Below, one piece after another: positions 12,701 through 20,170 of a stretch of 64,000 nucleotides of DNA; position 1 is the stretch's first letter, and each line of letters starts with the position of its first letter. Source of the stretch: a virus; IMG/VR virus record IMGVR_UViG_3300027749_000107, positions 1 to 64,000 of that record. One strand, 5' to 3'. The translations under genes and the position numbers were made by a program. A model generated the notes under the pieces. The model had not been told where the DNA came from and ran no database searches. It saw only the letters and a list, made by a program, of their open reading frames with translations.

Positions 12701-15700
12701 GGACTAATCTGCCCATCGGGTGTATAATGATTTTTATACGCAAATGTAAACGAATTAGTTGCATCGTATGTTAATGCAGTTGAAAAATCAATTCCAATAA
12801 CAGACGACCATTGATAAAAATCTGGCATTATTACTGAATTAAATTCAGCCAAACTATAATCTTGTTTTTGATAGTAACTAGGAATAAAATCATGAATATT
12901 AAAAATAGACGCATTGTACTCTATTTTTATATTATTATAAATCCGTTTTTCTACCTCTAATATTAGATCATCTCTATAATCACCATATGCTAATAGTAAA
13001 CTACCATCATGTCCTTGAATCATCATTCTTGGTATAACTAATGAGGTATCATTATATATCTTAGGTTCATATTTAGGCCACATACCTAGTTTAGTAGGTG
13101 TTGCCGGAACTAAACATCCATCAGTTGTATCATACTCTATTATTGTTATAGTATCACCAATAGTAAGAATAGCAGATATTTCTACAAATCCTTGACTACT
13201 AAATGTATAATCTTTACTATGTAGTAACTGAATATCGTTAACATATACACCAACTGCTTTATTAGATAAGTGGTCTAACGTAAATACTTTAGATAACGAA
13301 TACACATTAATTTCAGAATCATACACTGTAAAATTCGTAGTAATTGCTGCGCCATACGGAATCATATCACTAAAATAGTACGGAGCAGTTGATGGTGTAT
13401 CTTTATTAATTTCCAACAGTATTGCATCAACATGCGATCTAGTGTCAGTGTCAATGCCTAATCGTTCTGCAATAACCATAAATGATCTTTTAAATTTAGC
13501 ATAATCATTACGAGCTAATTCAATTGCACGAATCAAACTGTTGTCAGTTGATGTTATATGATACAACGACAAACTAACAGGTCCGCTATGTTGTACAAAC
13601 TTTGTGCCATATGCTGATACTGTACCTAAATCACGTAAATTGCTACGACCTGGATACGTGCCAATAAACGGCAATCTTGTACGAATATTATCTACAATAC
13701 TGTCAACATGATCAATAACCTCTCCTAATGTAAACTCTGTTAGTACATTATTCAATGGATTATTTTGTAAATTAATAGGTATAGCATAATACCCGTTTTT
13801 ATTAATAGTATAATCAGAATATACTTCAATTACAAGAGTATCAGTTAACTTAAGATTAGTTTTAAATATTATTTGATTATACGGGAGTTCGTCTTTGTTT
13901 TCGTCATACAAGTTTAAGATCCAGTTATTATCCAGATCATTTATCGTATTAGGGGTTTGTTTTGGAACATAATTACCGTTAACATATACTCTGATATCAG
14001 TTAATATCGGTAACGAGTACGACGGTATGTTTATGTCAACTAACGATTTAGTATTAAACACTTTATTAAACATGCTAATGTTAAAATTATTAACGTTATT
14101 AGAATTTCTATATACCTGCACTGCTGCTTGCAGATTATCAATACTAGATGTTATCCATCCATTTTCGTAAGATATGTTGCCATTAGGTTGCGATATAACT
14201 ACAAATCCAGTATCGATTGTTTTTGAAATAGTGTTCCCTGATAGATCATAGTAAAATAAATCAGACAGTAACGGAAAGTTAAAAACAATATCCCCAATAT
14301 TATTAATATTTTTATACGATATCGGAAAACCTAACTTAGCATCGTTAGTGCCACTACTGCTAATTTTATAAGAAAAAATTGGAGTACCGATAAATGTTGA
14401 ACCAGTATATACAGATTTGTCACCAAAACTTATATAGTTGTTATCAACAACATCAAACAATGGTGGCTGATTTATAGCTAGTTTTTGCTGACACGATTTC
14501 CATGTAGTACCATTATACCAATACAGCAATCCCTGGGATGTAATTCCATTCTGTACTAATACTACTTGATTAAGTTCTGGTGTAGATTCTAGCACTAATC
14601 GTAGTTGTCTGCTATTTAACAAGCTGGTAATATTTTTAATTAACCCATATTCAGGAGGAGTATCTTCTAAAACAACTGTATACTCTATAGATGTGTTATT
14701 AATAATCTTAGTTACTACTGCATTTCCAGTAGTGCTGCTACTTAATTTACCACCAGCTGGTGTTGCAGTAATTACTGATCCAACTATTAACCCACTAGTA
14801 GAATTCATATTAGTAATAGTTGCTCGCCACCCTGTACTGTCTTTTTCAACTACTGAAATCGTGCCAACGCTACTAACAGTTGTTGAACTAGTAGTGTGCC
14901 TAACATTAATAAACTCAGCACGATAGATGTTATTTGCAACAAATACATCAGTATCGGCAGTAAAAATAACACGCTGTCCGTGTGTTATTGGTACACTATC
15001 AATTCTATAACCTAACGATCCCTCAACAGTTGAAAATACATCAGTAGTAACATGATCAATCAACGAAATATCATCAATTGCAGTTATTCCACAATTAAAT
15101 AATTTTAAATTTTTCTTAAACTCAATAATCGGTCTAGCTGCTCGCATTGACTGATCATACGTAGGATAAATTTTATTAAATCCTGCACTTGTTTCAATAA
15201 TATCTTTATGAAACCATCTGTTATTTCTACTCCAACAATTTTTATCCTGACTGCCACGGTTTATTGTTATGTAGTCAGGCGTTCCAGAAAAAGATATCGC
15301 ATCACTAAATGGTGTTGAATCAAATAATGGAATATCAAATAACATCTCTTTTTGGGTAGTATATTGAGTAACAACTTCTAATTGTGCTTCGTTAATTAAT
15401 TGTATCGAGTTACCTACTCCTTCTACGTAATATCTTCCAGATTTATAAGACTCTGGAATAACATTACCAACAAAACGAACTTTCATGCCGTTACTTAGGG
15501 TAGTTCCGTTATCTAAAATAGATTTGTTAAAAGTAAAATCACGTTTTCCTAATATTGTTGACTCAACATCAATTGTGCCGCTAGTTAACGGATCTGCAAT
15601 ACGGAACACTCCGCCTGCATTAGCATTGTTTTCATTTACATAATACAATGTAGTAAGACCGTCTACCGGCACAGTAAATGTAATTACACCAGTTTCAATA

Positions 15701-16413
15701 GTATTATTTGTAAGACCAATGTTTGTGTATCGTTCTAACGGTCCTTCAACTCGCGATGTTTTAATACTGAATGGATTTCCTACACTGTTAATATTGAAAC
15801 GGTAAGTACACCCTTTGTACAATGTAATAACTGGATTATTTGTCATCCCATCTGGTGTAAAGATATAAGAATTATCGTTAAGATCTACAGTAAATGCACT
15901 ACTAATAGACTCTACTTGTATTTCTGAACTAATTGTAATAATATCCGGACCATTTGGTAACCAATAATAATTTTGAAAATTAACAAACTTGTCCCAATCA
16001 ATATGCGGATTCCAACTATAAAATTCCTGTTTGTTTAATCGCGGGTGATTAGTAACGTCTGCACCAAACACTTTTAGTTGATTTATATAATCTTGATAAT
16101 CTCTCAAAAAAGTAGTATTATCAAGATCGTCGGTAATTAAGAATCCAGGCTCTAATTGATAATCTTGACGTATTTTTGAAGGAGCTTTTACAAATACATC
16201 AGACGACGTTGCTTTTGAATTTACTCTACCTATATAACCACTAACCTTATTAACAACACCTGGTTGAGCAAGCTGAGTCATAGTTGCTTGCAAAAACTTT
16301 TTGTTAGAATCAGTTCTGTAAAAGGTAGGTAAAAACCCTGCAACATTTGCACTGTTGCTGTCGTCAACTGCAGTTGTTCTAGGTAATAAATTTTGTGTGT
16401 TGCTATCTGCCAT
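3793..16413 (-). CDS. Giant (4206-residue) baseplate wedge-associated structural protein
   Basis: This single 12.6-kb frame directly follows gp6, where T4 has wedge proteins gp7/gp8. The N-terminus (FLPTFYRTDSNKKFLQATM, then a YWLPNGPD stretch) resembles the large virion proteins encoded in this position by aquatic T4-like phages. The body is beta-rich. Residues about 2250-2690 contain repeated blades of the type GxxLVAVLSKNYISVYNRD, resembling a beta-propeller. Four chitin-binding-like Trp/Tyr modules (VGDxVxYxxxYYxA) lie near residues 1556, 1690, 1870 and 4070. GxGYxxxPxVxIxG modules occur near residues 3050-3130 and 3440-3510. Its start overlaps the gp6 stop as TAATG, and its ribosome site AGGAG lies inside gp6, implying coupled translation. 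Structural role and reading frame are secure; wedge function is inferred from position. Confidence 0.75.
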   Translation of the reverse strand: MADSNTQNLLPRTTAVDDSNSANVAGFLPTFYRTDSNKKFLQATMTQLAQPGVVNKVSGYIGRVNSKATSSDVFVKAPSKIRQDYQLEPGFLITDDLDNTTFLRDYQDYINQLKVFGADVTNHPRLNKQEFYSWNPHIDWDKFVNFQNYYWLPNGPDIITISSEIQVESISSAFTVDLNDNSYIFTPDGMTNNPVITLYKGCTYRFNINSVGNPFSIKTSRVEGPLERYTNIGLTNNTIETGVITFTVPVDGLTTLYYVNENNANAGGVFRIADPLTSGTIDVESTILGKRDFTFNKSILDNGTTLSNGMKVRFVGNVIPESYKSGRYYVEGVGNSIQLINEAQLEVVTQYTTQKEMLFDIPLFDSTPFSDAISFSGTPDYITINRGSQDKNCWSRNNRWFHKDIIETSAGFNKIYPTYDQSMRAARPIIEFKKNLKLFNCGITAIDDISLIDHVTTDVFSTVEGSLGYRIDSVPITHGQRVIFTADTDVFVANNIYRAEFINVRHTTSSTTVSSVGTISVVEKDSTGWRATITNMNSTSGLIVGSVITATPAGGKLSSSTTGNAVVTKIINNTSIEYTVVLEDTPPEYGLIKNITSLLNSRQLRLVLESTPELNQVVLVQNGITSQGLLYWYNGTTWKSCQQKLAINQPPLFDVVDNNYISFGDKSVYTGSTFIGTPIFSYKISSSGTNDAKLGFPISYKNINNIGDIVFNFPLLSDLFYYDLSGNTISKTIDTGFVVISQPNGNISYENGWITSSIDNLQAAVQVYRNSNNVNNFNISMFNKVFNTKSLVDINIPSYSLPILTDIRVYVNGNYVPKQTPNTINDLDNNWILNLYDENKDELPYNQIIFKTNLKLTDTLVIEVYSDYTINKNGYYAIPINLQNNPLNNVLTEFTLGEVIDHVDSIVDNIRTRLPFIGTYPGRSNLRDLGTVSAYGTKFVQHSGPVSLSLYHITSTDNSLIRAIELARNDYAKFKRSFMVIAERLGIDTDTRSHVDAILLEINKDTPSTAPYYFSDMIPYGAAITTNFTVYDSEINVYSLSKVFTLDHLSNKAVGVYVNDIQLLHSKDYTFSSQGFVEISAILTIGDTITIIEYDTTDGCLVPATPTKLGMWPKYEPKIYNDTSLVIPRMMIQGHDGSLLLAYGDYRDDLILEVEKRIYNNIKIEYNASIFNIHDFIPSYYQKQDYSLAEFNSVIMPDFYQWSSVIGIDFSTALTYDATNSFTFAYKNHYTPDGQISPRYWRGIYQWMLGTDRPHICPWEILGFSVEPTWWVSVYGPAPYTKDNLVLWHDLSNGFVKEPGKAAITLSKYARPNLLKHIPVDSNGNLVSPIYTNFTSGVISQSEQGDFSFGDVSPIEAAWKRHSHYPFSVIKAAILLAPAKTIGVLFDRSRIIRNVAGQLVYSDTGVRIKVSDMKLPSIYLSAARVQTAGLVNYLVDYLNCETLKFYNQYTTNLQLLTAQICHRVGAFTSKEKFNLLLDSKSPTESGSIFIPQEDYKLVLSTSSPITVMTYSGVIITKIQGGFEIKGYSKVQPYFKYYQPIGSGRSLTIGGISESYSEWSVQQNYVAGKIVSYNSRYYRTVSSHTSTLTFDQAQFALLPALPIVGGISAEFKQKWGTTVAILPYSSKLSSIQEVVDFLIGHGRWLTEQGFEFNEYNQALGAVSNWETSAKEFLFWSTHNWASMQEVWKDWIPSTPIVYGDIIRYNGSYYKALRPVDSEVFNFADFYLLNGLDNAGSAVLSLSPAATLLTFKSVLTVIDDVTNKNNIIEILDESGNEIKTPFLQLYRTDNSISYTPRNNIGVYCASFYLVQKEHIIVINNSTMFNDTIYNPTSGYKQDKLKVSGYVSTNWNGSLNVPGFIVDQAATTEWVPWQSYAVGDVVHYKTYYYSATISTQGEADFNNKTWIKLSKKPISRLMPNWNYKASQFTDFYSLESENFDKTQQTMAQHLTGYQKRQYLENIIQDDVSEFKFYQGMIIEKGTQNVLNKLFDVLSHDGQESLQFYEEWALRSGQYGASAAFENIEFVLDESLFKTNPQPIELVDSIGFNLSSLVIRQLPSDLYVKPIGYKSEFWPKAKYVASNAVYARTDEVKTSVKTIKDILALNVADYSLNDYILCSTVNETEWAVYQYVESGFIVRNIDISENGYVFNLAKAVTLVAGTIISITDTLVIDGFYIPINITSTTFEIVVDTNTVVLNHATVRILKNRKLPSIDHNNYLFNELPHVNSKTGKLSYSCKLWIDNTDGRWETWEFNPAYTLTEVYTNDIESDFGRKIVSNSAGTLVAVLSKNYISVYNRDKNNHYWRLNQKIRAIADTIAMSKSGEWLSFVNTADTTPVVYLYELVGQYFQTASLSVIQPTGAVKFGTTLTFANDTFFIGTANGRLYRYRYTSSTPILRSYNPQGSVNTTLVVSNTAGISAGMLVSGTGFSQVTTIVQEVINSTTLLLATAPTETPSGTLLFTTYSWLPVSGYLTHGGTFGTSVVSSSNGVVAVLDRSDNGKVYVYTSANNYSNEKCVILPAANVTFGQSLAISNNANYIAVSSANNLYLYTLQNDGSYLPNTLQLYISNPSASEGNYDKSNIQFSDDHKTIVVSSSVKETTFTKVNSITHLVVGITTFDDGKTTFSSYTSDVDVFNMYNDKWNFSERLSPPTSTLNNTGYGDQIAVTPTSIIISARNVKNTARLYEYVKDRTKFSWAVKHAAIDKPDITKIKQAFLYNRRTNKLIKYLDIVDPIQHKYPNIIEREVKFKTTYDPAVYSVGTSAVNVDEGIAWDSEQVGVLWWDKRTTKFVDSFTDNVMYRNSVLSMLVPGASVDIYEWVESDILPSVWDEEADTEAGLATGISGKSLYGDTVYTKITRYDTLSQIEIPTYYFWVKNKTTVSPLLGRSISAYDVSTLISNPKGVGYEFIAVTGRNSLSLVNIKPHLIHTDVVLSIEYWLTDKTDQNIHTQWKLISTAPQTVLPAHIERKWIDSLCGKDEYDRLVPDQALPIKLKYGIENRPRQGMFVNRFEALKQLIEEVNRYLSSNLIVDTIDLTSLEQSDSPPALVRCLYDTVIYTDAELPYVVTQYVKSPELTSIVVNGRITGITIVSPGYGYKLAPFINVYGVGINAKLKAIINLKGEIVGVDIINAGNGYLTDTILTVRDFSALVTSDSQANNSWTIYSYSSITGLWSKSVSQAYNVTNYWETVDWYATGYSKFSFSNYAVDTYADLYSVNATVGQLVTVRTTTAGRWVLLERYNAEIKELIPDNESFEYDWTASYKIVGSQDGTIQFTSTLYNFINTAIGYDGVLYDSIVYDNCAATELRIILNSIKDILSNDAYLKLFFTSVRYAMSEQTYIDWIFKTSFVNVVHNVGNLHQSVTYQNDNLSNYEDYVSEVKPYRTQIREYVSLYSNIETSASEVSDFDLPATYDLNLKRVVPVVVTTTASGGLQSTNDAIQQYPWKSWADNVGFSVVNISVIDGGSGYTLSPKVVISSESGYGATAVAYIANGKVNRINIVLPGKSYLTIPTVHIIGGLSHAGSVANAIAVIGKSVIRTNTINLKFDRNTYSVTQTDLRETETIPVLLVTGKRTQFPLKWEPSTIVGNTSVVVNGAIEIRDHYKVSTVSIKVNGYTKLSGMIEFNRTIAKGSIIEVTYVRANSALNAVDRIEHYYNPAPGELGKDLAQLLVGIDYGGVEISGLNFGVKHGWDRSNFDTIKWDNVNVKFNDLVFKYIGGAASITIPFPEDGFSVPSEGTVLTVYYEPTFGSSDPIRIDGGDIMESPIATGSVTNVIIPVTFFNQHFINLGLPVPESCTFIIREVTSDGATSNDNDYDVSLAGGTFNSSELSGIKLPIDATGIAIDDIIIDGDNFENKFSGLEEVVPGKVSDSLSIKVYTNASDTTTAYTYMQFKDMLNRTHYKRMPEVKQTTLVKALLNTDTSIFVNDASMFTVPDPTANKPGIVEINGERIEFFIKNGNELSQLRRGTLGTGISDYVMPHSVVQELGAGETIPYTDTTITEQCTKQRNTVVEVNSNSPLYRSYGTSIVVLLSFIPKKSTTRWKGVESADIVSKGFGQCNDIEVFVGGYDDSSSWTTGTGYNVNDIVTYGSYTYKCKEAHSSLTFTEDYAYWEFFVGNIRLQKAPYTVYNERLGIEETLPADFSVNGIYKSVRLTHTFNLAEKTIITVIKRTGSTWVATQTAMDFIQSSLGVEYGYYQETFDSDNNTFDNNNIRF

Positions 16414-19400
16414 TAGATACTCCTATATGATGAGCTAGAAACTTGTTGTTGATTAAATGTAGTATTGTTTAAAGTTAAATTTGACGATTTAATATTATTT
16501 GAAGTCATTCCTGTTATAATTTCAATTTCGTTAACTGTAGCACAACTAATTAAAATTTGGTTACTTAACGATTTAATTTCAAATAATCCGCCAAAATTAA
16601 GATCAGCATGCTTTGGAACAATTACAAAATTTGAAATAAACGGTGTTGATTGATTTAATACGTAAGTCGATAACTCTGAAAAGAAAAATGTATCTCCAAA
16701 ATCCCAATTTTCTAAAGCAAAAAATGTGTTAATTGAAGTAATCACCTTTGACTTAATGTCATTATTTGAAATAACTTGTCCAGGAGATTTTGTAACTTTA
16801 AATATAGCCTGGACTTCATCAGCTGCTGCCTCTCCAAATAATAATTTGTAACTAACCGGGTGGTATACTACTTCATCTGATATCGATTTAATTAAATTTA
16901 AAGACGGTGATACGGTAGTATATAATTCATCTGAACTTGGAGGTAACGGTCTTGTTGTTATTGCACCATTTACCCACTGTCTAAATTCTATATCATAACC
17001 TTTTGTTAAAATATACACATCTATAATGTTACTCACACTTGGATCTATTCTTGAATTAGCACCTGCATTATGAGTATATTGAAATTTTATGTTGTCTCGA
17101 CCGTTATATACTTTATAATCTAACGTAGGTATACCAGTGTTAGATGTTGTGCCTTTCATTACAACCATGTCAGATGTGACATAGTAATATTTGCCAACTT
17201 GAAACGACGACGGCATGAACTGAACAATTTCAACTTTATTGTCAGCATTACTTACATACCGATAATCTTCTTGGCCATCGGCTATTAAATAGCGTTCTTG
17301 AACAATGTATTGCGTATCTGCTACAAAATTGTCAAATAATGTTGGATTATCTACTACACCGTTATCGTCAGTATCTGCAAACGTAATAACGATTTTCTTA
17401 TTATCAATATAACCATCTAAACCGTGAAATTCATTAATAATATCCCATTTAGAATCGTTAATCATTGGCGATGCATAATTAGGTAGTGTGTTAATACCTA
17501 AAATATTAATTTTGTCTCTTACTAACGAACTAGACACACTATTAAATATTTTTTCACTACTGTCAAAATAAAACCGTAGTTGCTGATTACTTTCAAAAAT
17601 GTATCGTAATTCTCTAGTTGTAATTGTATAAAATTCATTATCACTAACAAATGACATCATCCAACTAGCATCTTCATGCTTATTAGATACATCACCTTGC
17701 GAATTTAAATTAAACTGAGATGATGTGTTTAAATTTGCCTCAAAAACAACTTGCCATGTTTGTGTTATGGCATTATACGACAATCCAAACGATTTATTTT
17801 CAAAAATTAAATCAGTCATTGTTGTTACAACAGTTGACTCAAGCGAAGTTCTCCATCTAGGTATAACTTGAACAATTAATGCTGCCGGAATACTAACATT
17901 TATTTGTATTTCAGTTGCAGCAACTCCTACAATAGAAGCCCATATGTATTCATGAAAATAGTCATATGTTTTAAATAATAACAATGTACCAACTGTCATA
18001 AATGATAATTCTGTGTTAGTAACGTTAATTGTATTTTTAGTTGTAGATACAGGTGTAAGCCACTGAATTGACCACGATAATGTTGTAGCATCTGCATAAT
18101 TAGCATAATAGAAATTTTGCAATCCGTCTGTTTTAAGAAGAGGTTTTACTGTATTAATAATAATGCCTTGAATATCAGATTTAGTTAAGTACGAAACCTT
18201 TTTAGTTGATTCGATTAACTCTTTGTATATAACGCCGTCATCAGCAAATAAATTTGTAGAACTAAACTTGCCAGTTGGGTCAACTAAATCAAAATATCGA
18301 CTAATACCGCTAGATGCTCTGTTAACAGCTTTAACTTTTAATACTTGTTGACTTGCACTCAATGGGCAAATATTATAATCTTCACCAGTTATCATTCTGT
18401 TTTGTGTATAAAACGTTGCAGGTGCATTAGACTTAATACTTAGATTAGTTTCCGATGCTTCTGCTGTGTTAACAGAAGTAGATAACGATAATGTAAGTGT
18501 TAATGTTTCCGGATTGCCTGTATTAGAAGTATACGGGATTGCTAACGTAACATTTCTAATATCACGAGGATGTACTGTATACGAAATACCATTTGATGTT
18601 CTATAATATACACGAAAATCGCCTAATGGCTTATTTCCAAATGTACCGTCACTAAATGTTAAACTAACTGCATCATTAGCGCGAGTTGTAACACCAAATA
18701 TGTTTTTAATGTCTTTGTTAACGCTATTGTAAATTATGTTGTTACCTTCTAAACTAGATACCTTAGTCCATAATTCTGATTCAGTACCAGTTTGATTTAA
18801 TTTATACAACCAGATGTCTGAATCGTTAATCCCGGTTGTACCAACATCAACAATCTCATTGCTTCTAGGTTGAGTGATAGAAAATTTACTCCACGCAAGT
18901 GTGCCTTGGGTAAAATTAAAAAAGAATCCCGAACCTGAACTTCCGTATCCTCGACCGTCATTTCTAAAAATATAAGATAATTTATTTCCAATTTTTGGAA
19001 CTTCTTCGTATATGTAATCTTGACCAGAGAATGCTGTACTAGTTACTTCAAAGGTCATTGATCGCCCGGCAACTGTTTTACTAAACGAATACACTGGTAA
19101 TCCAGCTGATGATGTTTGTAATACATATTGCTCAGTTGGAATACTATAAATTGACGCTTTATCTTTTGGATTACCAAATTGTTGCGAGGTATTCATTGCA
19201 GAATTCATAATCCTAATAAACTGATCATACCAACTAGCATTTGACGAATCATTCCAGGTAACTGGTTGGCCTGACAAATTTCTGTTGTTACTGTCAAGTA
19301 TGTTTTGTGTTGTTTGGACTGATGTAACTTTTAACAATCCTTTTGCAGGTATGTTACGTTTTGCATTATAACTTACTAATCTCGATAATCTTAATACACT

Positions 19401-19685
19401 CTCACGACGTTCTGCTAATTCTAAAAAGTTTTCACGCGCATTTAAATCAACACGAAACGCTACACTTTGTCCTAAGAATGCAATCACATCAAGCAATGCT
19501 AAGTATTCCGAACTCTCAATATAATCATTGAAATCTTCTGGATAATTTTGGCGAATATAATCAACCATTGTACGCCGTAAATTTTCAAAATCATAACTTT
19601 GAAAGTCTGCGTTTCTAAAAGATTGGTATATTTTTTTCCAATCTTCAGCTACTAATAATCTGTTTTGTCTGTCAGTTGCACTCAT
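16413..19685 (-). CDS. 6: Baseplate wedge protein gp6-like (baseplate J family)
   Basis: A 1090-residue protein beginning MSATDRQNRLLVAEDWKKIY. The region RENFLELAERRESVLRLSRL near residue 85-105, then a long beta-rich middle and a C-terminal KSPGQVISNNDIKSKVITSI segment, fit gp6/J proteins, which form the dimeric inner ring of the baseplate wedge. T4 gp6 is about 660 residues, so this one carries roughly 400 extra, mostly in the middle. It follows gp25 as in T4 and is translationally coupled to the giant gene downstream. A late-type promoter at 19704-19712 lies in the 50-base gap in front of it. Assignment rests on the gp25-gp6 order plus sequence character; confidence is good, though domain limits are approximate. 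Confidence 0.8.
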   Translation of the reverse strand: MSATDRQNRLLVAEDWKKIYQSFRNADFQSYDFENLRRTMVDYIRQNYPEDFNDYIESSEYLALLDVIAFLGQSVAFRVDLNARENFLELAERRESVLRLSRLVSYNAKRNIPAKGLLKVTSVQTTQNILDSNNRNLSGQPVTWNDSSNASWYDQFIRIMNSAMNTSQQFGNPKDKASIYSIPTEQYVLQTSSAGLPVYSFSKTVAGRSMTFEVTSTAFSGQDYIYEEVPKIGNKLSYIFRNDGRGYGSSGSGFFFNFTQGTLAWSKFSITQPRSNEIVDVGTTGINDSDIWLYKLNQTGTESELWTKVSSLEGNNIIYNSVNKDIKNIFGVTTRANDAVSLTFSDGTFGNKPLGDFRVYYRTSNGISYTVHPRDIRNVTLAIPYTSNTGNPETLTLTLSLSTSVNTAEASETNLSIKSNAPATFYTQNRMITGEDYNICPLSASQQVLKVKAVNRASSGISRYFDLVDPTGKFSSTNLFADDGVIYKELIESTKKVSYLTKSDIQGIIINTVKPLLKTDGLQNFYYANYADATTLSWSIQWLTPVSTTKNTINVTNTELSFMTVGTLLLFKTYDYFHEYIWASIVGVAATEIQINVSIPAALIVQVIPRWRTSLESTVVTTMTDLIFENKSFGLSYNAITQTWQVVFEANLNTSSQFNLNSQGDVSNKHEDASWMMSFVSDNEFYTITTRELRYIFESNQQLRFYFDSSEKIFNSVSSSLVRDKINILGINTLPNYASPMINDSKWDIINEFHGLDGYIDNKKIVITFADTDDNGVVDNPTLFDNFVADTQYIVQERYLIADGQEDYRYVSNADNKVEIVQFMPSSFQVGKYYYVTSDMVVMKGTTSNTGIPTLDYKVYNGRDNIKFQYTHNAGANSRIDPSVSNIIDVYILTKGYDIEFRQWVNGAITTRPLPPSSDELYTTVSPSLNLIKSISDEVVYHPVSYKLLFGEAAADEVQAIFKVTKSPGQVISNNDIKSKVITSINTFFALENWDFGDTFFFSELSTYVLNQSTPFISNFVIVPKHADLNFGGLFEIKSLSNQILISCATVNEIEIITGMTSNNIKSSNLTLNNTTFNQQQVSSSSYRSI

Positions 19686-19703
19686 GATGTTGTCCTAATA
19701 AAG

Positions 19704-19712
19704 GTATTTATT
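19704..19712 (-). promoter_or_regulatory. Late promoter candidate for gp6
   Basis: On the minus strand the gap between gp25 and gp6 reads CAATAAATACC, one base off the T4 late consensus TATAAATA. Transcription would start about six bases downstream, leaving a leader of roughly 12 bases before the gp6 ATG at 19685. The window encodes gp55, the sigma factor that reads such promoters. Confidence 0.5.
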
Positions 19713-19735
19713 GAAAAAATTAACCACACAGTTTA

Positions 19736-20170
19736 TTAAGTTACTAGCCCGTTAGCTTGATCAAACCGTAGTTGAATTTGTTCTGTAATCTTGTACGGAG
19801 TGTATGTTAACGCAAATATAATTTCAATTCCGCTGTCATATGCACTTATACTCACATCAGCAACTGCAACACGCGGGTCATAGTTAACAATGCTGTTTAC
19901 ATCTTGGATAATTAATGCCTTAATTGGTTCAGTCATCGGTTCAAATAATAGATCCCAAATGATTGTTCCAAATCTTGGCTGCATTAATCGTTCTCCTTGC
20001 CTAATATGGAAGTGATTTATAATGTCTTGCTTAATTAAATCAAAATCATACAAGCTAAAATGTTCAGTGTTACTGCTTACTGTACTAAATCCTTTATAAG
20101 TTTTAGGTGAAATTAACTCAGGTTTCTTTGCAACTGCAGGTAACTTAATCCGTGTATATAGATCTGTCAT
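19736..20170 (-). CDS. 25: Baseplate wedge protein gp25
   Basis: A 144-residue protein of the gp25 (GPW/gp25) family, conserved in all contractile injection systems and part of the inner wedge ring with gp6 and gp53. The diagnostic segment is HIRQGERLMQPRFGTIIWDL at about residues 55-75, followed by EPMTEPI and the typical end ITEQIQLRFD. Length is normal (T4 gp25 is 132). Its start overlaps the stop of the gp5-like gene as ATGA, so the two are translationally coupled, and gp6 follows 50 bases later. Confidence 0.92.
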   Translation of the reverse strand: MTDLYTRIKLPAVAKKPELISPKTYKGFSTVSSNTEHFSLYDFDLIKQDIINHFHIRQGERLMQPRFGTIIWDLLFEPMTEPIKALIIQDVNSIVNYDPRVAVADVSISAYDSGIEIIFALTYTPYKITEQIQLRFDQANGLVT

